Assembly (NCBI GenBank): GCA_963732925.1
Contig: CAVTBJ010000009.1
Coordinates: 1-64,000, forward strand
Direction: 5' to 3'
Length of the DNA: 64,000 bases
DNA from: DASZRZ01 sp963732925
Lineage (GTDB): Bacteria > Acidobacteriota > Terriglobia > Terriglobales > Acidobacteriaceae
Shown here: in pieces, positions 18,524 to 27,897 of the stretch
Layout of the letters: every line of letters begins with the position of its first letter
Position numbering within the stretch: position 1 is the stretch's first letter
The notes under the pieces: generated by a model
Seen by the model: the letters and a program-made list of their open reading frames with translations, nothing else
Database searches by the model: none
Told to the model about the DNA's origin: nothing
Translations under genes and position numbers: made by a program

Positions 18524-21500
18524 CTAAAACCCCGGGATCAGGCTGAACTGCCACATCCAGCTTTTCGTGGGCCGGTCGTTCGGGTGCACCAGGCTGACCT
18601 GCGCCACCGCATAGCCCATTACATTGACCCGAAGCGAGGTGCCGTAGCTGGAAACTGCGCTCCTTCCAGTGGTCGCGGATCCCCCGAAAAACGAGGGTCG
18701 GGTGCCACGGTCCCAGGCCACCCCTACGTCATAGAAGGGTGCGATGCCAATGGGAAGAAAGTTCTTGTAGATCACGCCCAGAGGCCCGAACAGGGGAAGG
18801 CGTAATTCCGCATTGCCAACCGCGATACGCGAACCCAGCAAGCGGTCGAACGCCGGACAGGCGCCAGTGGTCTGTACCTGGGAGCCGCACTCAGCGATAC
18901 CGAAACTATTGGGATCGTAACCGCGGATGAGGGAGGGGTACCCGAGAAAGAGATCCTGAAGCCGCGGGTCTTGCGCGCCGCCGCCATAGCGGCCGTAATG
19001 GAAGCCGCGGCCGGCGAGGGTGAACGGCCCAAGACGCACATACTTCCGATAATCCAGCAGCAGGGTGCCAAAATTCAGGCTGCCGCCATTCGCCCCAACC
19101 TGGAACCGATACCTCTGGCCCGCTACCGGGCTGGTGCCTCCGAAGATGGAAGTGTCGTAAACCAGCGCGCTACTGAAGGTGCCCATATTCAAGCCACTGG
19201 GCGCGTTGAGGTCCTGCTTGCTTTGCCCGAGTAGTTGTCCGGTGACCGGATCGTACACATCCACCTGAGCTTGCCCTGCGAAGGAGAGGTTCTGGTAACC
19301 GGCGGTGAATTCGAGCCGTTGCGCGCGGTTGAACGGATAGGACAGAATCCCGGAGACTTGGCGCTCAATTTCCCAGTAGGTAATCTGCTGTTGCGCAAGC
19401 CCCGCCTGACCTCCTCCGAGATCTACCAGTGCCTGGCCGAAGCCGCCGGTTAAATACGGTATTTGTCCGCCGGTGACGCCCCAGGTCCAGCGGTGCTTGT
19501 CATTTTCATAGGTGGCGGTGCCGCCAAAATTTCTCAGAAAATTACTGAAACCACCGAGGGTATTGGTCTGCAGATTTACCACAAGGTTGTGGAACCCCAG
19601 CATGTCGCTGAAGTACAAAGCTGTCCCGCCAGCAACCTCCCCGCCATAACTGCTGAAGCCTACCCCAAGCTCCGGCGGAGCAACGTAATCCAGCCCCAGG
19701 GAGGGGTGATAGTCATTCGACTGGAAACTCTGGCCGCCAACCAGTCCTTGTTGCGGCGCGTTCAGGTAGGACGCAATCTCGCCGCTGGCGTGAGTACGAG
19801 GCGGAAGTATCCCTGCATTTAGGTTCTGCATGTCCTTGGGAGCGAAGCCGGCCATATCCCCCGGATCCAGACTGTAAATCGTGTAGTTGCCCTGGTCGTA
19901 CATGCTATAGACGAGGCGGTTCGCATTCTCCGCCACGGAAAATGCAGGGCTCAGCTTGGTGATGCCAGTTACGCCGGTTTGCAGATTCGTCACCTGATTA
20001 ATATTTTTATCGGCGAGGTCGATGCGATAAATGTCCGACTTCCCGGTGTGATCGGAAATGAAGAACAGGCTTTTCCCATCGGATGACCATTGGGGGTTAA
20101 TATTCTTGCCTTCCGGAAAGGTCGTCACCTGCTGCATATCGCCAGATTTGGGATCCAGCAACGCAAGCTGATACTGTCCAAAAGAAAGGCTCTGCAGATC
20201 CGAGGAAAATTTGTCGGTGACCAGGGCGATGCGGCTTCCATCCGGCGACCACGCCGGTTCAATGTCGGTAAATTGATCGTTTGTAAGCCGGCGCAACTGC
20301 CGGGTCTTCACGTTCACCACATACAGGTCGGTGAACCCACCGACGTTGGCGGAAAAGGCGACCGACTGACCGTCTGGGGACCAGGTGGGGTTGTAGATTT
20401 CGCCCAGGTTGTCAAAGCGGATATTGTGGCTGTCGCCGCTATCGACGTTGTCGATCACCAGTTCGGCGTGGCCGCCACCGATTCTGCCATAGGCAAGCTG
20501 CTTACCGTCCTTGCTCCAGGCGCCCGACGAGGTAATAAACTGCAGTGATTCCACGTGTGGGCTGGTGGCCGTATTGGTCAACCTGCGCTTGATTTCGCCA
20601 GTCTGCGCGTCGGCCAGAAACAGATCGATAGAAAACAGGTCTTTCGAGCTGAAAAATGCCATCAGCTTCCCGTCTGGGCTCAAAGACGGGCTGACGTTCA
20701 TTTCGCCTCCGTGCCTCCCCTTTGAAACCAGCACCCTACCCTGGTCGCCAGCGGCAACCGACGCATGCAACACCGGTTCGTACTGCTGCTTGAGAGCATC
20801 GTGCCATTGATTGGAGATCACGCTCATGTCTGTCTTCAGCACGCTTTGGATTACGTTTTTCACGCTAGAGGCGTGAGATGAGGCCTGCAGCATCTTGCCT
20901 ACGACCTGGTCACCATAGCGGCCTCCCAAATAGGCCCACAGAGCCTGGCCCCAGCGATAGGGAAAATACTTAGGATTGTCGAGGTCCTTAATGGCAGGAA
21001 TTTTATTCTGCAGAACAGCATCGCGCATCCACATGGCCGTATTGGGGTCTACCGGTCCCAGCGAGAGGTACTCCGCCATGCCTTCGACGAACCACAGCGG
21101 CATGTTGTTTATTCCCGGGCCGTTCGGGCCGGAAGTGATGTCGTACTGGTAAGCGTGGACCAGCTCGTGGCCTACCACGTGGTTGGTCTCGGCCAAGGGC
21201 CCGGCCATCGGCATCACAATGCGCCTGCGCAACGGTTCGGTTACACCGCCCGTACCCTGGCCGATCTGTCCGGGAAGGACTGTGGTGCTGCGAAACGCCT
21301 CACTGTTGGCATACACGATCAGGGGCTGGCGTCCAGAGAGCTGCCACTGCAAAATTTTCGTATATCGCGCGTACCAGCGTTCAGCCATGCGGCCCAATTC
21401 GTGGGCGGCATCTGCTTCTTGCTTGTAATAGTAGATATCGAAGTGCTGGGTGTGCAGGACCTGAAAGTCAAACGTCTGGTATCGCACTTTGTTCTGCCCG

Positions 21501-21589
21501 AAGTATTGCGCATTCAGAGACACGGAAAAAAGCAGGACCAGGATCGTCCCCAGAGCTTTCGATTTCGCTGACCAGAAGGTCTTTCGCAT
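18524..21589 (-). CDS. secreted metallopeptidase/PD40 beta-propeller/outer-membrane barrel protein
   Basis: 1021 residues from the ATG at 21589, beginning with a signal peptide (MRKTFWSAKSKALGTILVLL, cleavage near LNAQ). Residues ~40-260 form a peptidase MA-like domain with zinc motif HELVH at 141-145 and a downstream Glu in WFVEGMAEYLS. Residues ~290-600 contain PD40/TolB-type blades (LSPDGKLMAFFSS, PTWSPDGQSVAFSA, PAWSPDGSRIALVT, PQWSSDGKSLFFIS). The last ~350 residues are beta-rich with glycine-aromatic strands (RLEFTAGYQNLSFAG, YPSLIRGYDPNSFG) and end in Phe, like a BamA/surface-antigen barrel. It is therefore predicted to sit in the outer membrane. Upstream in-frame codons to 21952 were rejected because they lack a signal sequence and overlap the next gene. 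Confidence 0.8.
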   Translation of the reverse strand: MRKTFWSAKSKALGTILVLLFSVSLNAQYFGQNKVRYQTFDFQVLHTQHFDIYYYKQEADAAHELGRMAERWYARYTKILQWQLSGRQPLIVYANSEAFRSTTVLPGQIGQGTGGVTEPLRRRIVMPMAGPLAETNHVVGHELVHAYQYDITSGPNGPGINNMPLWFVEGMAEYLSLGPVDPNTAMWMRDAVLQNKIPAIKDLDNPKYFPYRWGQALWAYLGGRYGDQVVGKMLQASSHASSVKNVIQSVLKTDMSVISNQWHDALKQQYEPVLHASVAAGDQGRVLVSKGRHGGEMNVSPSLSPDGKLMAFFSSKDLFSIDLFLADAQTGEIKRRLTNTATSPHVESLQFITSSGAWSKDGKQLAYGRIGGGHAELVIDNVDSGDSHNIRFDNLGEIYNPTWSPDGQSVAFSANVGGFTDLYVVNVKTRQLRRLTNDQFTDIEPAWSPDGSRIALVTDKFSSDLQSLSFGQYQLALLDPKSGDMQQVTTFPEGKNINPQWSSDGKSLFFISDHTGKSDIYRIDLADKNINQVTNLQTGVTGITKLSPAFSVAENANRLVYSMYDQGNYTIYSLDPGDMAGFAPKDMQNLNAGILPPRTHASGEIASYLNAPQQGLVGGQSFQSNDYHPSLGLDYVAPPELGVGFSSYGGEVAGGTALYFSDMLGFHNLVVNLQTNTLGGFSNFLRNFGGTATYENDKHRWTWGVTGGQIPYLTGGFGQALVDLGGGQAGLAQQQITYWEIERQVSGILSYPFNRAQRLEFTAGYQNLSFAGQAQVDVYDPVTGQLLGQSKQDLNAPSGLNMGTFSSALVYDTSIFGGTSPVAGQRYRFQVGANGGSLNFGTLLLDYRKYVRLGPFTLAGRGFHYGRYGGGAQDPRLQDLFLGYPSLIRGYDPNSFGIAECGSQVQTTGACPAFDRLLGSRIAVGNAELRLPLFGPLGVIYKNFLPIGIAPFYDVGVAWDRGTRPSFFGGSATTGRSAVSSYGTSLRVNVMGYAVAQVSLVHPNDRPTKSWMWQFSLIPGF

Positions 21590-21696
21590 AGCATCATCGC
21601 CTAACCTGAGATGTGCGACCCTTGAAACACCCGGCGAAATGGGGTGAGACTCAGGGCGCCTACTGTCGTAGATGTAGGCGGGCAACCACAACGTTG

Positions 21697-22629
21697 TCAG
21701 GCGGCTTTGTCGCCTTCTGCCTTGGCTTCGGGATGTCCGTGCTCGGCGGCCGCATGCTCGATTTCCGCATTGATTTCCGCGCCTAGCAAAAACGTGAGGC
21801 CGGTCACGTAAAGCCATGTAAGCAGGACGATAGCGGCGCCCAGAGAACCATAAGTTGCGTTGAAGTTTCCGAAATGCTGCAGGTAAAAGCTGAAGCCGAA
21901 CGATGCCATCACCCAGAGCAGCACCCCAATCAGAGACCCGGGCGTAATCCAATACCAGTGTTGTTCCTGGACGTCAGGGCCGAAGTAATAAATCAGTGCG
22001 AAGGCCACACTGACGAAGAAAACGGCCGCCGGCCATTGCGCGATTTTCCAGAGAACCAGCAGCGGCCCGCTCACTCCGGCAAGCCCTCCGACCCACTCGG
22101 CGATGCGACCTCCAAGAACAAAAATCGTGAGCGCCGACAGGACCAGTGCGCTCAGTGCCAGGGTAAGCAGTATGGCAATCCCGCGAACCTTGAGAAGCGA
22201 GCGGGAATCGCGCACGCCGTAGGCGACGTCGCACATATAAATCATGACCGACGTGCCCGAGGAAGCGGTCCACAAGGACAGCAAGAGGCCAAAGGTGAAT
22301 TTGCCTCCTCCACTGCCGCTGGAGATTTCCGTCAGGATGCGTGAAACCAGCTGCGAGGCCTGTCCGGGAAACACCCGGTTCAGCGAGGTCATGAGTACCT
22401 GGCGCATGTTCGAGCCGTGAGCGGCCAGCATTCCCAGCAATACGGTCAGCATCAACAGCAGGGGAAACAGAGCGAAAACCGAGGAAAAGGCCAGTTCGGA
22501 GGCCCGGCCCAGAACGTCATCCTCATTCACCTCGTGCCACACGTGCCTCGCCAGTTCTCGGGGCGTGAGTCCGCCCAGCTTCCAAAGGGTGCGGAATTGC
22601 TGCTGCTTTGTTAGTTTGGATTCGACCAT
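21697..22629 (-). CDS. YihY/virulence factor BrkB family membrane protein
   Basis: 310 residues, about six membrane helices. Recognisable family blocks are ELAFSSVFALFPLLLMLTVL, LLLSLWTASSGTSVMIYMCD, FGPDVQEQHWYWITPGSLIG and YGSLGAAIVLLTWLYVTGLT. It was formerly annotated as RNase BN, but that activity is not credible for this family. The C-terminal tail is hydrophilic (HAAAEHGHPEAKAEGDKAA). ATG at 22629. The gene lies 107 bases upstream of the metallopeptidase gene on the same strand. Function remains unknown. Confidence 0.88.
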   Translation of the reverse strand: MVESKLTKQQQFRTLWKLGGLTPRELARHVWHEVNEDDVLGRASELAFSSVFALFPLLLMLTVLLGMLAAHGSNMRQVLMTSLNRVFPGQASQLVSRILTEISSGSGGGKFTFGLLLSLWTASSGTSVMIYMCDVAYGVRDSRSLLKVRGIAILLTLALSALVLSALTIFVLGGRIAEWVGGLAGVSGPLLVLWKIAQWPAAVFFVSVAFALIYYFGPDVQEQHWYWITPGSLIGVLLWVMASFGFSFYLQHFGNFNATYGSLGAAIVLLTWLYVTGLTFLLGAEINAEIEHAAAEHGHPEAKAEGDKAA

Positions 22630-22776
22630 GCTGCCGAACTTGGATGGAGCCGGACGGGTTGGTGCTGCTTACTCCCGGAGGAATTAGCCGATGGGCCATG
22701 TCGGGGCAGGAGCGAATGGAAGCCGGAGGACGCGACCGGCTTGCTTTCTGCGGCCTTCACATTGAAAATCCCCCTA

Positions 22777-23271
22777 ATGAATCACCCGACTGAGCGACGT
22801 TTCTTCGATCGCGGAGCGATCATTCTGGTCACCCTGAATCATCCCCGGGAGAAGTTCTGGGGGGCCGTTCTGGACCTCACTGCGGCGGGGTTGAGCGTGC
22901 GCGGAATCGACCTGAACTCGTTCGAAGATTTTGCCCAAACTGTGCGCACCGACGACGCCATAATGCCGGGCGCGGTCTTCTTTCCCATGCATCGCGTGGA
23001 ACGGGTGGAGCTGGATGTCCGCAGTGGCCCCATTCCCTCGCTTTGTGACCGCTTTGCCGCCAAAACCGGCCAGGATGCCGCCGGCGTGCTGCAGGCCCTG
23101 CCCGACCCCATGCCTGCGGGATGCACTCTGGCGGAAGCCGAACGACGTTTTGTGGAAGCAACCCTGGCGACCATGAATTATGACCTGCCGCGGGCGGCTG
23201 CGGCCCTGGGAATCAACGAAGAGCAAGTGCGCCGGGTGCTGGCAAGCGCGGACGGAAGCGAGCCGCGGTGA
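22777..23271 (+). CDS. putative regulator: LSm-like N-terminus with Fis-type HTH
   Basis: 164 residues from the ATG at 22777 (MNHPTERRFFDRG). The first ~85 residues are beta-rich (AIILVTLNHPREKFWGAVLD, LTAAGLSVRGIDLN, FFPMHRVERVELD) and look like an Sm/Hfq-type small barrel; this is my reading by eye and not certain. The C-terminal ~45 residues (CTLAEAERRFVEATLATMNY, AAAALGINEEQVRRVL) match the Fis-type helix-turn-helix seen in NtrC-family proteins. It overlaps the pgsA start (GTGA), suggesting co-translation. Nucleic-acid binding is the likely role. Confidence 0.6.
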   Translation: MNHPTERRFFDRGAIILVTLNHPREKFWGAVLDLTAAGLSVRGIDLNSFEDFAQTVRTDDAIMPGAVFFPMHRVERVELDVRSGPIPSLCDRFAAKTGQDAAGVLQALPDPMPAGCTLAEAERRFVEATLATMNYDLPRAAAALGINEEQVRRVLASADGSEPR

Positions 23272-23858
23272 TCCGGCAACTGCTCACAGCTCCCAACCAG
23301 CTCACGCTGTTGCGGCTGGTTTTTGTTCCCTTCATCCTGATGAAGATTCTGGACGGCGGTTATGCCTGGGCGCTGGCACTGCTGGTGGCCGCCGGCATCA
23401 GTGACATGCTGGACGGAACCCTGGCCCGCAGCCTGCATCAGCAAACCACGCTGGGCCAATACCTCGATCCCATCGCCGACAAGCTTCTGCTTAGTTCCCT
23501 GTTTCTGGTGCTCTCCTTCGTGAAGCAGATTCCCTGGCGCTACACCGTCCTGGTATTCAGCCGCGACGTGTGCATTCTGGTCACGGCGGCGGTGCTGTAC
23601 ACGGTAGTAGGTTTGCGCGATTTCCAGCCCAGCGTTTTCGGCAAGGCCAATACCGTAGCTCAGATCGGCACCGTGTTCTTCGTCCTGCTGCACGCCGTCA
23701 ACGGCGCTCTCTGGATCGCCGTGGCCCGCCGCATTGGGCTGTACTCCACCTTCGCCCTTACCCTGATTTCCGGCATCCATTATGTTTTTCTGTTGGGACC
23801 ACGGCTGCGGCGCCTCGATATAAAGGGGGCGAAGCTGGGAGAGAGGAGCCTCGGGTAG
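23268..23858 (+). CDS. pgsA: CDP-alcohol phosphatidyltransferase (phosphatidylglycerophosphate synthase-like)
   Basis: 196 residues, GTG start overlapping the upstream stop by four bases. It carries the complete family signature within SDMLDGTLAR and GQYLDPIADK (DGxxAR...GxxxDxxxD) and about five membrane helices. Enzymes of this kind join CDP-diacylglycerol to an alcohol, in PgsA glycerol-3-phosphate, at the inner membrane. The N-terminus PNQLTLLRLVFVPFILM is typical of PgsA, but another alcohol acceptor cannot be ruled out. Confidence 0.82.
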   Translation: MIRQLLTAPNQLTLLRLVFVPFILMKILDGGYAWALALLVAAGISDMLDGTLARSLHQQTTLGQYLDPIADKLLLSSLFLVLSFVKQIPWRYTVLVFSRDVCILVTAAVLYTVVGLRDFQPSVFGKANTVAQIGTVFFVLLHAVNGALWIAVARRIGLYSTFALTLISGIHYVFLLGPRLRRLDIKGAKLGERSLG

Positions 23859-23964
23859 CAACCCTTCTCTAAGGTCATCGCACCGGCAAACGGACGTAAT
23901 CTCTTGTCCATTGACCTTCTTTTCCCGTGCCACCTAGAATCGGGATTTCCCGCTGGAGTTGAGG

Positions 23965-25533
23965 ATGTCCTTGTCCGATGGAGTCCCGGAGCCGCGCGGC
24001 CAAGGGTGCGTGGACGTTGCAAGCAAGACGGCAGACCCGTCCCGTGAAGCGCTGCGCTTTTTCAATACCCTCGCCGGTAAAGTCGAGCCATTCCAGCCTC
24101 TGGACGACAATCTGGTCCGCATGTATGCCTGCGGTCCCACCGTCTACGACTACGGCCACATCGGCAACTTCCGCACCTTCGTCGTGGTGGACACGCTGCG
24201 CCGCTTCCTGCGCCAGAGCGGCTACCGGGTGGAGCACGTCACCAACATCACGGATGTGGACGACAAGATCATCCGCAATGCCACCGCGGCCGGAGTCGAC
24301 ATCCACGAATACACTCGCAAGTATGAGCAGGCATTTCTCGAGGATGCGGCGTTCCTGAACATCGAGCCGCCGGAAAAGGTCGTGCGCGCCACCGCGCACA
24401 TCGAAGACATGGCTAGGTTTATCGCCGCGCTGGTGGAAAAGGGCCATGCTTACCGCGCGGAGGACGGCTCCTATTACTTCCGGGTCGCCAGTTTCCCGGG
24501 ATATGGGAAACTTTCGAAAAGAGATTTTGCCGGCATGGAGCTCGGGGGGCGCGTGGAGGTGGACGAGTACGACAAGGAAACCGCGCGCGACTTCGCGCTG
24601 TGGAAGGCTCCCAAGCCGGGCGAAGCCTTCTGGGAGACTTGCCTGGGGCCCGGGCGTCCGGGCTGGCATATCGAGTGCTCCACCATGGCAATGAAATATC
24701 TGGGTGAGACCTTTGATATCCACCTGGGCGGTGAAGACCTGATTTTCCCTCATCACGAAAACGAGATTGCCCAGTCCGAGTCGCTCACCGGCAAGCCTTT
24801 TGCACGCTTCTGGATTCACGCCAGCTTTCTGCTCGTGGAGGGCGAAAAGATGTCCAAAAGCGCGGGAAACTTTTATACCCTGCGCGACCTGATGCTGAAG
24901 GGACACAAGCCGTCCTCGCTGCGCTATCTGCTGGCGCAGGTGCCCTACCGCAGGCAGTTGAACTTTACCTTCGACGGCCTGAAGGCGGCGGCGCAATCCG
25001 TCGACCGGCTGCGCAACTTCAAGCTGCGCCTGCAGACCGGCAGTTTTCCCGCAGGCGAGAGCAAGTTCGCCGGCGATCTGGCGCGCAGCACGGTACAGCG
25101 GATGCACGCGGCCCTGGCTGACGACCTGAATACCTCTGAGGCGCTAGCCGCGATATTCGACCTAGTACGCGAGATCAACACGGCCGCCGATAAGGCAGAG
25201 ATCCGGGTAGGCGACGTGCCGCTGCTGCTGGAAACGCTCGCGGACTTCGACGAACTGTTCCCGGTGATGAAGGACGACGACGCGGAAAAAATTCAGCGCG
25301 TGGTGGAGTGGGCGAAGGCGGAACACCGGTCCGCGGAATTGAGCTCCGATACGCTGGAAATGGCACGGGCGGCCGCCATTCCCGATGAGCAGGTGGAAGC
25401 GCTGCTGGCGGAGCGAAAGCAGGCACGCCAGGTGAAGAATTTCGCCCGCTCAGATGAGATTCGCGATCAGCTTGCGGCGGCGGGAATCCTGGTGGAAGAC
25501 TCCAAAGATGGGGTCAGGTGGAAACGGAAGTAG
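23965..25533 (+). CDS. cysS: cysteinyl-tRNA synthetase
   Basis: 522 residues from the ATG at 23965, which has a ggagttgagg SD just upstream (a TTG six bases earlier is less likely). Class I synthetase motifs are present: YACGPTVYDYGHIGNFRTFV contains the HIGH-equivalent HIGN, and KMSKS occurs in GEKMSKSAGNFYTLRD. Zinc ligands are recognisable in MYACGP, PGWHIECSTM and FPHHENE. The anticodon-binding helical part and the C-terminal ERKQARQVKNFARSDEIRDQ block are complete. It charges tRNA-Cys in the cytoplasm. Confidence 0.97.
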   Translation: MSLSDGVPEPRGQGCVDVASKTADPSREALRFFNTLAGKVEPFQPLDDNLVRMYACGPTVYDYGHIGNFRTFVVVDTLRRFLRQSGYRVEHVTNITDVDDKIIRNATAAGVDIHEYTRKYEQAFLEDAAFLNIEPPEKVVRATAHIEDMARFIAALVEKGHAYRAEDGSYYFRVASFPGYGKLSKRDFAGMELGGRVEVDEYDKETARDFALWKAPKPGEAFWETCLGPGRPGWHIECSTMAMKYLGETFDIHLGGEDLIFPHHENEIAQSESLTGKPFARFWIHASFLLVEGEKMSKSAGNFYTLRDLMLKGHKPSSLRYLLAQVPYRRQLNFTFDGLKAAAQSVDRLRNFKLRLQTGSFPAGESKFAGDLARSTVQRMHAALADDLNTSEALAAIFDLVREINTAADKAEIRVGDVPLLLETLADFDELFPVMKDDDAEKIQRVVEWAKAEHRSAELSSDTLEMARAAAIPDEQVEALLAERKQARQVKNFARSDEIRDQLAAAGILVEDSKDGVRWKRK

Positions 25534-25673
25534 GACCGGGACCGACGCGAATTCTTCACCCTCAATCTCATTTTTTTATTCCCGGTCTCATTGCAGAGCC
25601 TGGTCTCGCGGCTGGCGCATGGCGCTCGCTCGGGCTCAGCGAGGGCAAACCGCACCGGCACCAATCGGGCGCA

Positions 25674-25698
25674 TAAAAACCGGTCGAGGGCGACCGGT
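25674..25698 (-). terminator. intrinsic terminator (minus strand)
   Basis: accggtcg (25679-25686) and cgaccggt (25691-25698) form a perfect 8-bp stem with a 4-base loop. On the minus strand it is followed by TTTTTAT. It lies ~37 bases beyond the stop of the minus-strand gene ending at 25735, so it likely terminates that transcript. Confidence 0.65.
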
Positions 25699-25734
25699 GT
25701 CCATTCTTCCTGCTCTCCCTGCTGAAGGTTTCCG

Positions 25735-26433
25735 CTATTTGCTCAGGTCGAGATCCGTGACGAACACGTCCGTGTTGTGCGTGAAACGCAAGCCCACGAT
25801 GCCGTCGAGGGAGTCCAGCTTATCGGGACCGACCAGGTCGGATTTGTCGAATCCCACGACTACCTTACCGTTGATCAGGCACTCGGCGCGGCCTCCCTTC
25901 ACGTTCCATCCCACTTCCTGCGTCACTTCGGAGTCGGTGCTCTCCGCCTTGTGGACCGCGTCGTTGGGCTGCCGTTTGGCGTAGTTGACCACATTGCCGC
26001 CGCTGAAGCCGCGGACCAGGAAGGTTCCGTCGCGATAAGCGACACAATAGACCAGGCTGGGCTGGCCGGTATCGAGTTTGCTGCCGGCGATGAAGATGCC
26101 GTAGGGATGAGCATGGCTGAAGGTCTGCTTGGGCTCACGGAAGGTAGCCTTGACCGAGTAGTCACCCTTCGCCATGTTGGCGGAATTCCAGTACACCGTG
26201 GCCGGACCGGTGACGACATGGAAGCCGTTGCCCTGCTTTTCAAACTTGGAGTCGGCAACACTGGCTCCCTGACTGGCTGCGCGGGAGTCGACCTTGCCTT
26301 GCCAGCCGGGAACGGAAATGCCGCCACCGGCAACTTTGCGGTCCGCGTCCTGAGCGTGCTGGAGCGCCGGCATGAGGAGCGCCAGGACCAATGCTGAGGC
26401 CGAGACTAGGACTGAAGCGCGGGGGAATCGCAT
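25735..26433 (-). CDS. secreted hypothetical protein, LamG/DUF1080-like fold possible
   Basis: 232 residues. There is a clear signal peptide (MRFPRASVLVSASALVLALL, cleavage after LQHAQ) and a good SD (aggagga). The mature part is beta-rich: GFHVVTGPATVYWNSANMAK, GDYSVKATFREPKQTFSHAH, YGIFIAGSKLD, EVGWNVKGGRAECLINGKVV, LDGIVGLRFTHNTDVFVTDL. This pattern resembles concanavalin-like jelly-roll domains of the DUF1080 type, but the match is by eye. Exported; function unknown. A terminator follows at 25674-25698. Confidence 0.65.
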   Translation of the reverse strand: MRFPRASVLVSASALVLALLMPALQHAQDADRKVAGGGISVPGWQGKVDSRAASQGASVADSKFEKQGNGFHVVTGPATVYWNSANMAKGDYSVKATFREPKQTFSHAHPYGIFIAGSKLDTGQPSLVYCVAYRDGTFLVRGFSGGNVVNYAKRQPNDAVHKAESTDSEVTQEVGWNVKGGRAECLINGKVVVGFDKSDLVGPDKLDSLDGIVGLRFTHNTDVFVTDLDLSK

Positions 26434-26560
26434 GGGTGTCCTCCTGTGGACATGTGAGCGTCCGCAATTCTACTACTGCCCTGGGCCGGCGCGGTATCCG
26501 GCAGAGACGGAGGCAACAGGCTCTGCATGAGGGTCAACCGGCTGGCAGGCGTTGGAGTTC

Positions 26561-27520
26561 CTAGCCTGTGCTCTCCACGGGGGGCAATTCGAGCGGTTGC
26601 TCGACCTGGCCGGCCTTGGTCCTGGCCTTGACCTTGGCTGTCGTGGTCAAGGCCACCGAACTGGCCACGATTGCGGTTCCGACCAGCACATAGACATCGA
26701 CGGTTTCGCTCAGGATCAGCCATCCAAGAAACACGGCAACCACAGGGTTCACGTAGGCGTAGGTCGCCACCTTGGCGGTGCTGACGTGGTGCAGCAGCCA
26801 AATATAGGCGCTGAAGCCTACCAGCGAGCCGAACAGCATGAGATATCCAATGGCAGCGATTCCCTGCGGAGCCCAATGAGCCCGAAAATAACTTCCGCGG
26901 AGGACCGCGACGCTGGCGTTCCCCAGCCCGCCAAACAGCATTTCCCAGGCTGCCGCGGAAAAAGGGTCGAGCTTGAGCTTCCAGCCCTTGGACAAAACCG
27001 AACCGGTGGCAAAGCTGAGCGACCCCAGCAGCAGGGACAGGCTTACGAGCAGCTCCCGCGAGCCCACACCAGAGGCGGCGGAGAGCTTGGGCCAGAGGAG
27101 AATGACAATTCCAACCAGACCCAGCGGCAAGCCGATTCCACCGCGCAGGGTCAGGAGGGTTCTGCGAAAGACATACGTCTCCAGGATCAGGAACCACAGG
27201 GGCGTAACCGACATAATCAAGGCCGCTAAACCGGTGGGGATTACGCGCTCTGCATAGGCCAGGATCAGATTGGCCACCGTGAGCAAAAGGACGCCGATCA
27301 CGGCCAGACGGATCAACTCATCCCTGCTGACCCGGAGCCGCCGGCCGGTCCAGCGGCACCAGCCCATCATGATGAGGGCAGCCGTACAAAAGCGAATGCT
27401 TGCCATGACTTCCGGGGGAAAGTAGCGCACGCCGATGCCGATGGCCAGGTAGGTCGAACCCCAGAAAAAATAGACCAGGAGGAACGCGAAAACGATCTTG
27501 GCTCGGGCAGTCTGCGGCAT
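26561..27520 (-). CDS. EamA/DMT family transporter
   Basis: 319 residues from the ATG at 27520. Two EamA repeats of about five membrane helices each are visible: FAFLLVYFFWGSTYLAIGIG, PTGLAALIMSVTPLWFLIL, then GSLVGFSAYIWLLHHVST and AKVATYAYVNPVVAVFLGWL. The FWGSTYLAI and AYVNPVVAVFLGW segments are typical of drug/metabolite exporters such as RhaT/YdcZ relatives. A 20-residue upstream extension (to 27580) was rejected because it lacks an SD. Substrate is not predictable. Confidence 0.88.
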   Translation of the reverse strand: MPQTARAKIVFAFLLVYFFWGSTYLAIGIGVRYFPPEVMASIRFCTAALIMMGWCRWTGRRLRVSRDELIRLAVIGVLLLTVANLILAYAERVIPTGLAALIMSVTPLWFLILETYVFRRTLLTLRGGIGLPLGLVGIVILLWPKLSAASGVGSRELLVSLSLLLGSLSFATGSVLSKGWKLKLDPFSAAAWEMLFGGLGNASVAVLRGSYFRAHWAPQGIAAIGYLMLFGSLVGFSAYIWLLHHVSTAKVATYAYVNPVVAVFLGWLILSETVDVYVLVGTAIVASSVALTTTAKVKARTKAGQVEQPLELPPVESTG

Positions 27521-27897
27521 CTTCAATTCCCAGATTAGCAAAAGCCCCGGCAAAGCCTCTCTTCCGGTTCCTGCCGGCATCCTAACTACCAGGGTGCTTG
27601 TACCGCAGAAATCTTTTGCAGCCCGGTTGGCCGGTCCATAATCGGCTTAAGAGGGATTCACCATGGGCCGCCGCGGTGCGATGGGCAAGGAATGTTGCCG
27701 GAGGGTTCTGACTTCCGTGCGTGCCATTCTTCAGCGTATTCCCTCCCATGTGCGCCCGAACCTGTTTGGCGCGGACTAAGTTTGCCAGAGTGCCTTCCCC
27801 GATCGCATCCCGGTGACTGGCCGGCAGCCATTGCCCGGCCGGTTCGCCCGGAACAGCACAAGCGTTTATTGGCCGCAACGCAAAAGGAAAAGCTCCG
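27521..27897. other. divergent intergenic region, no gene supported
   Basis: 377 bases between the divergently transcribed EamA and aminotransferase genes. Short frames on both strands have no SD and no family features. An aaaaggaaaa SD for the aminotransferase lies at 27882-27891. The region must hold both promoters, but I cannot pick hexamers with confidence. Confidence 0.5.
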
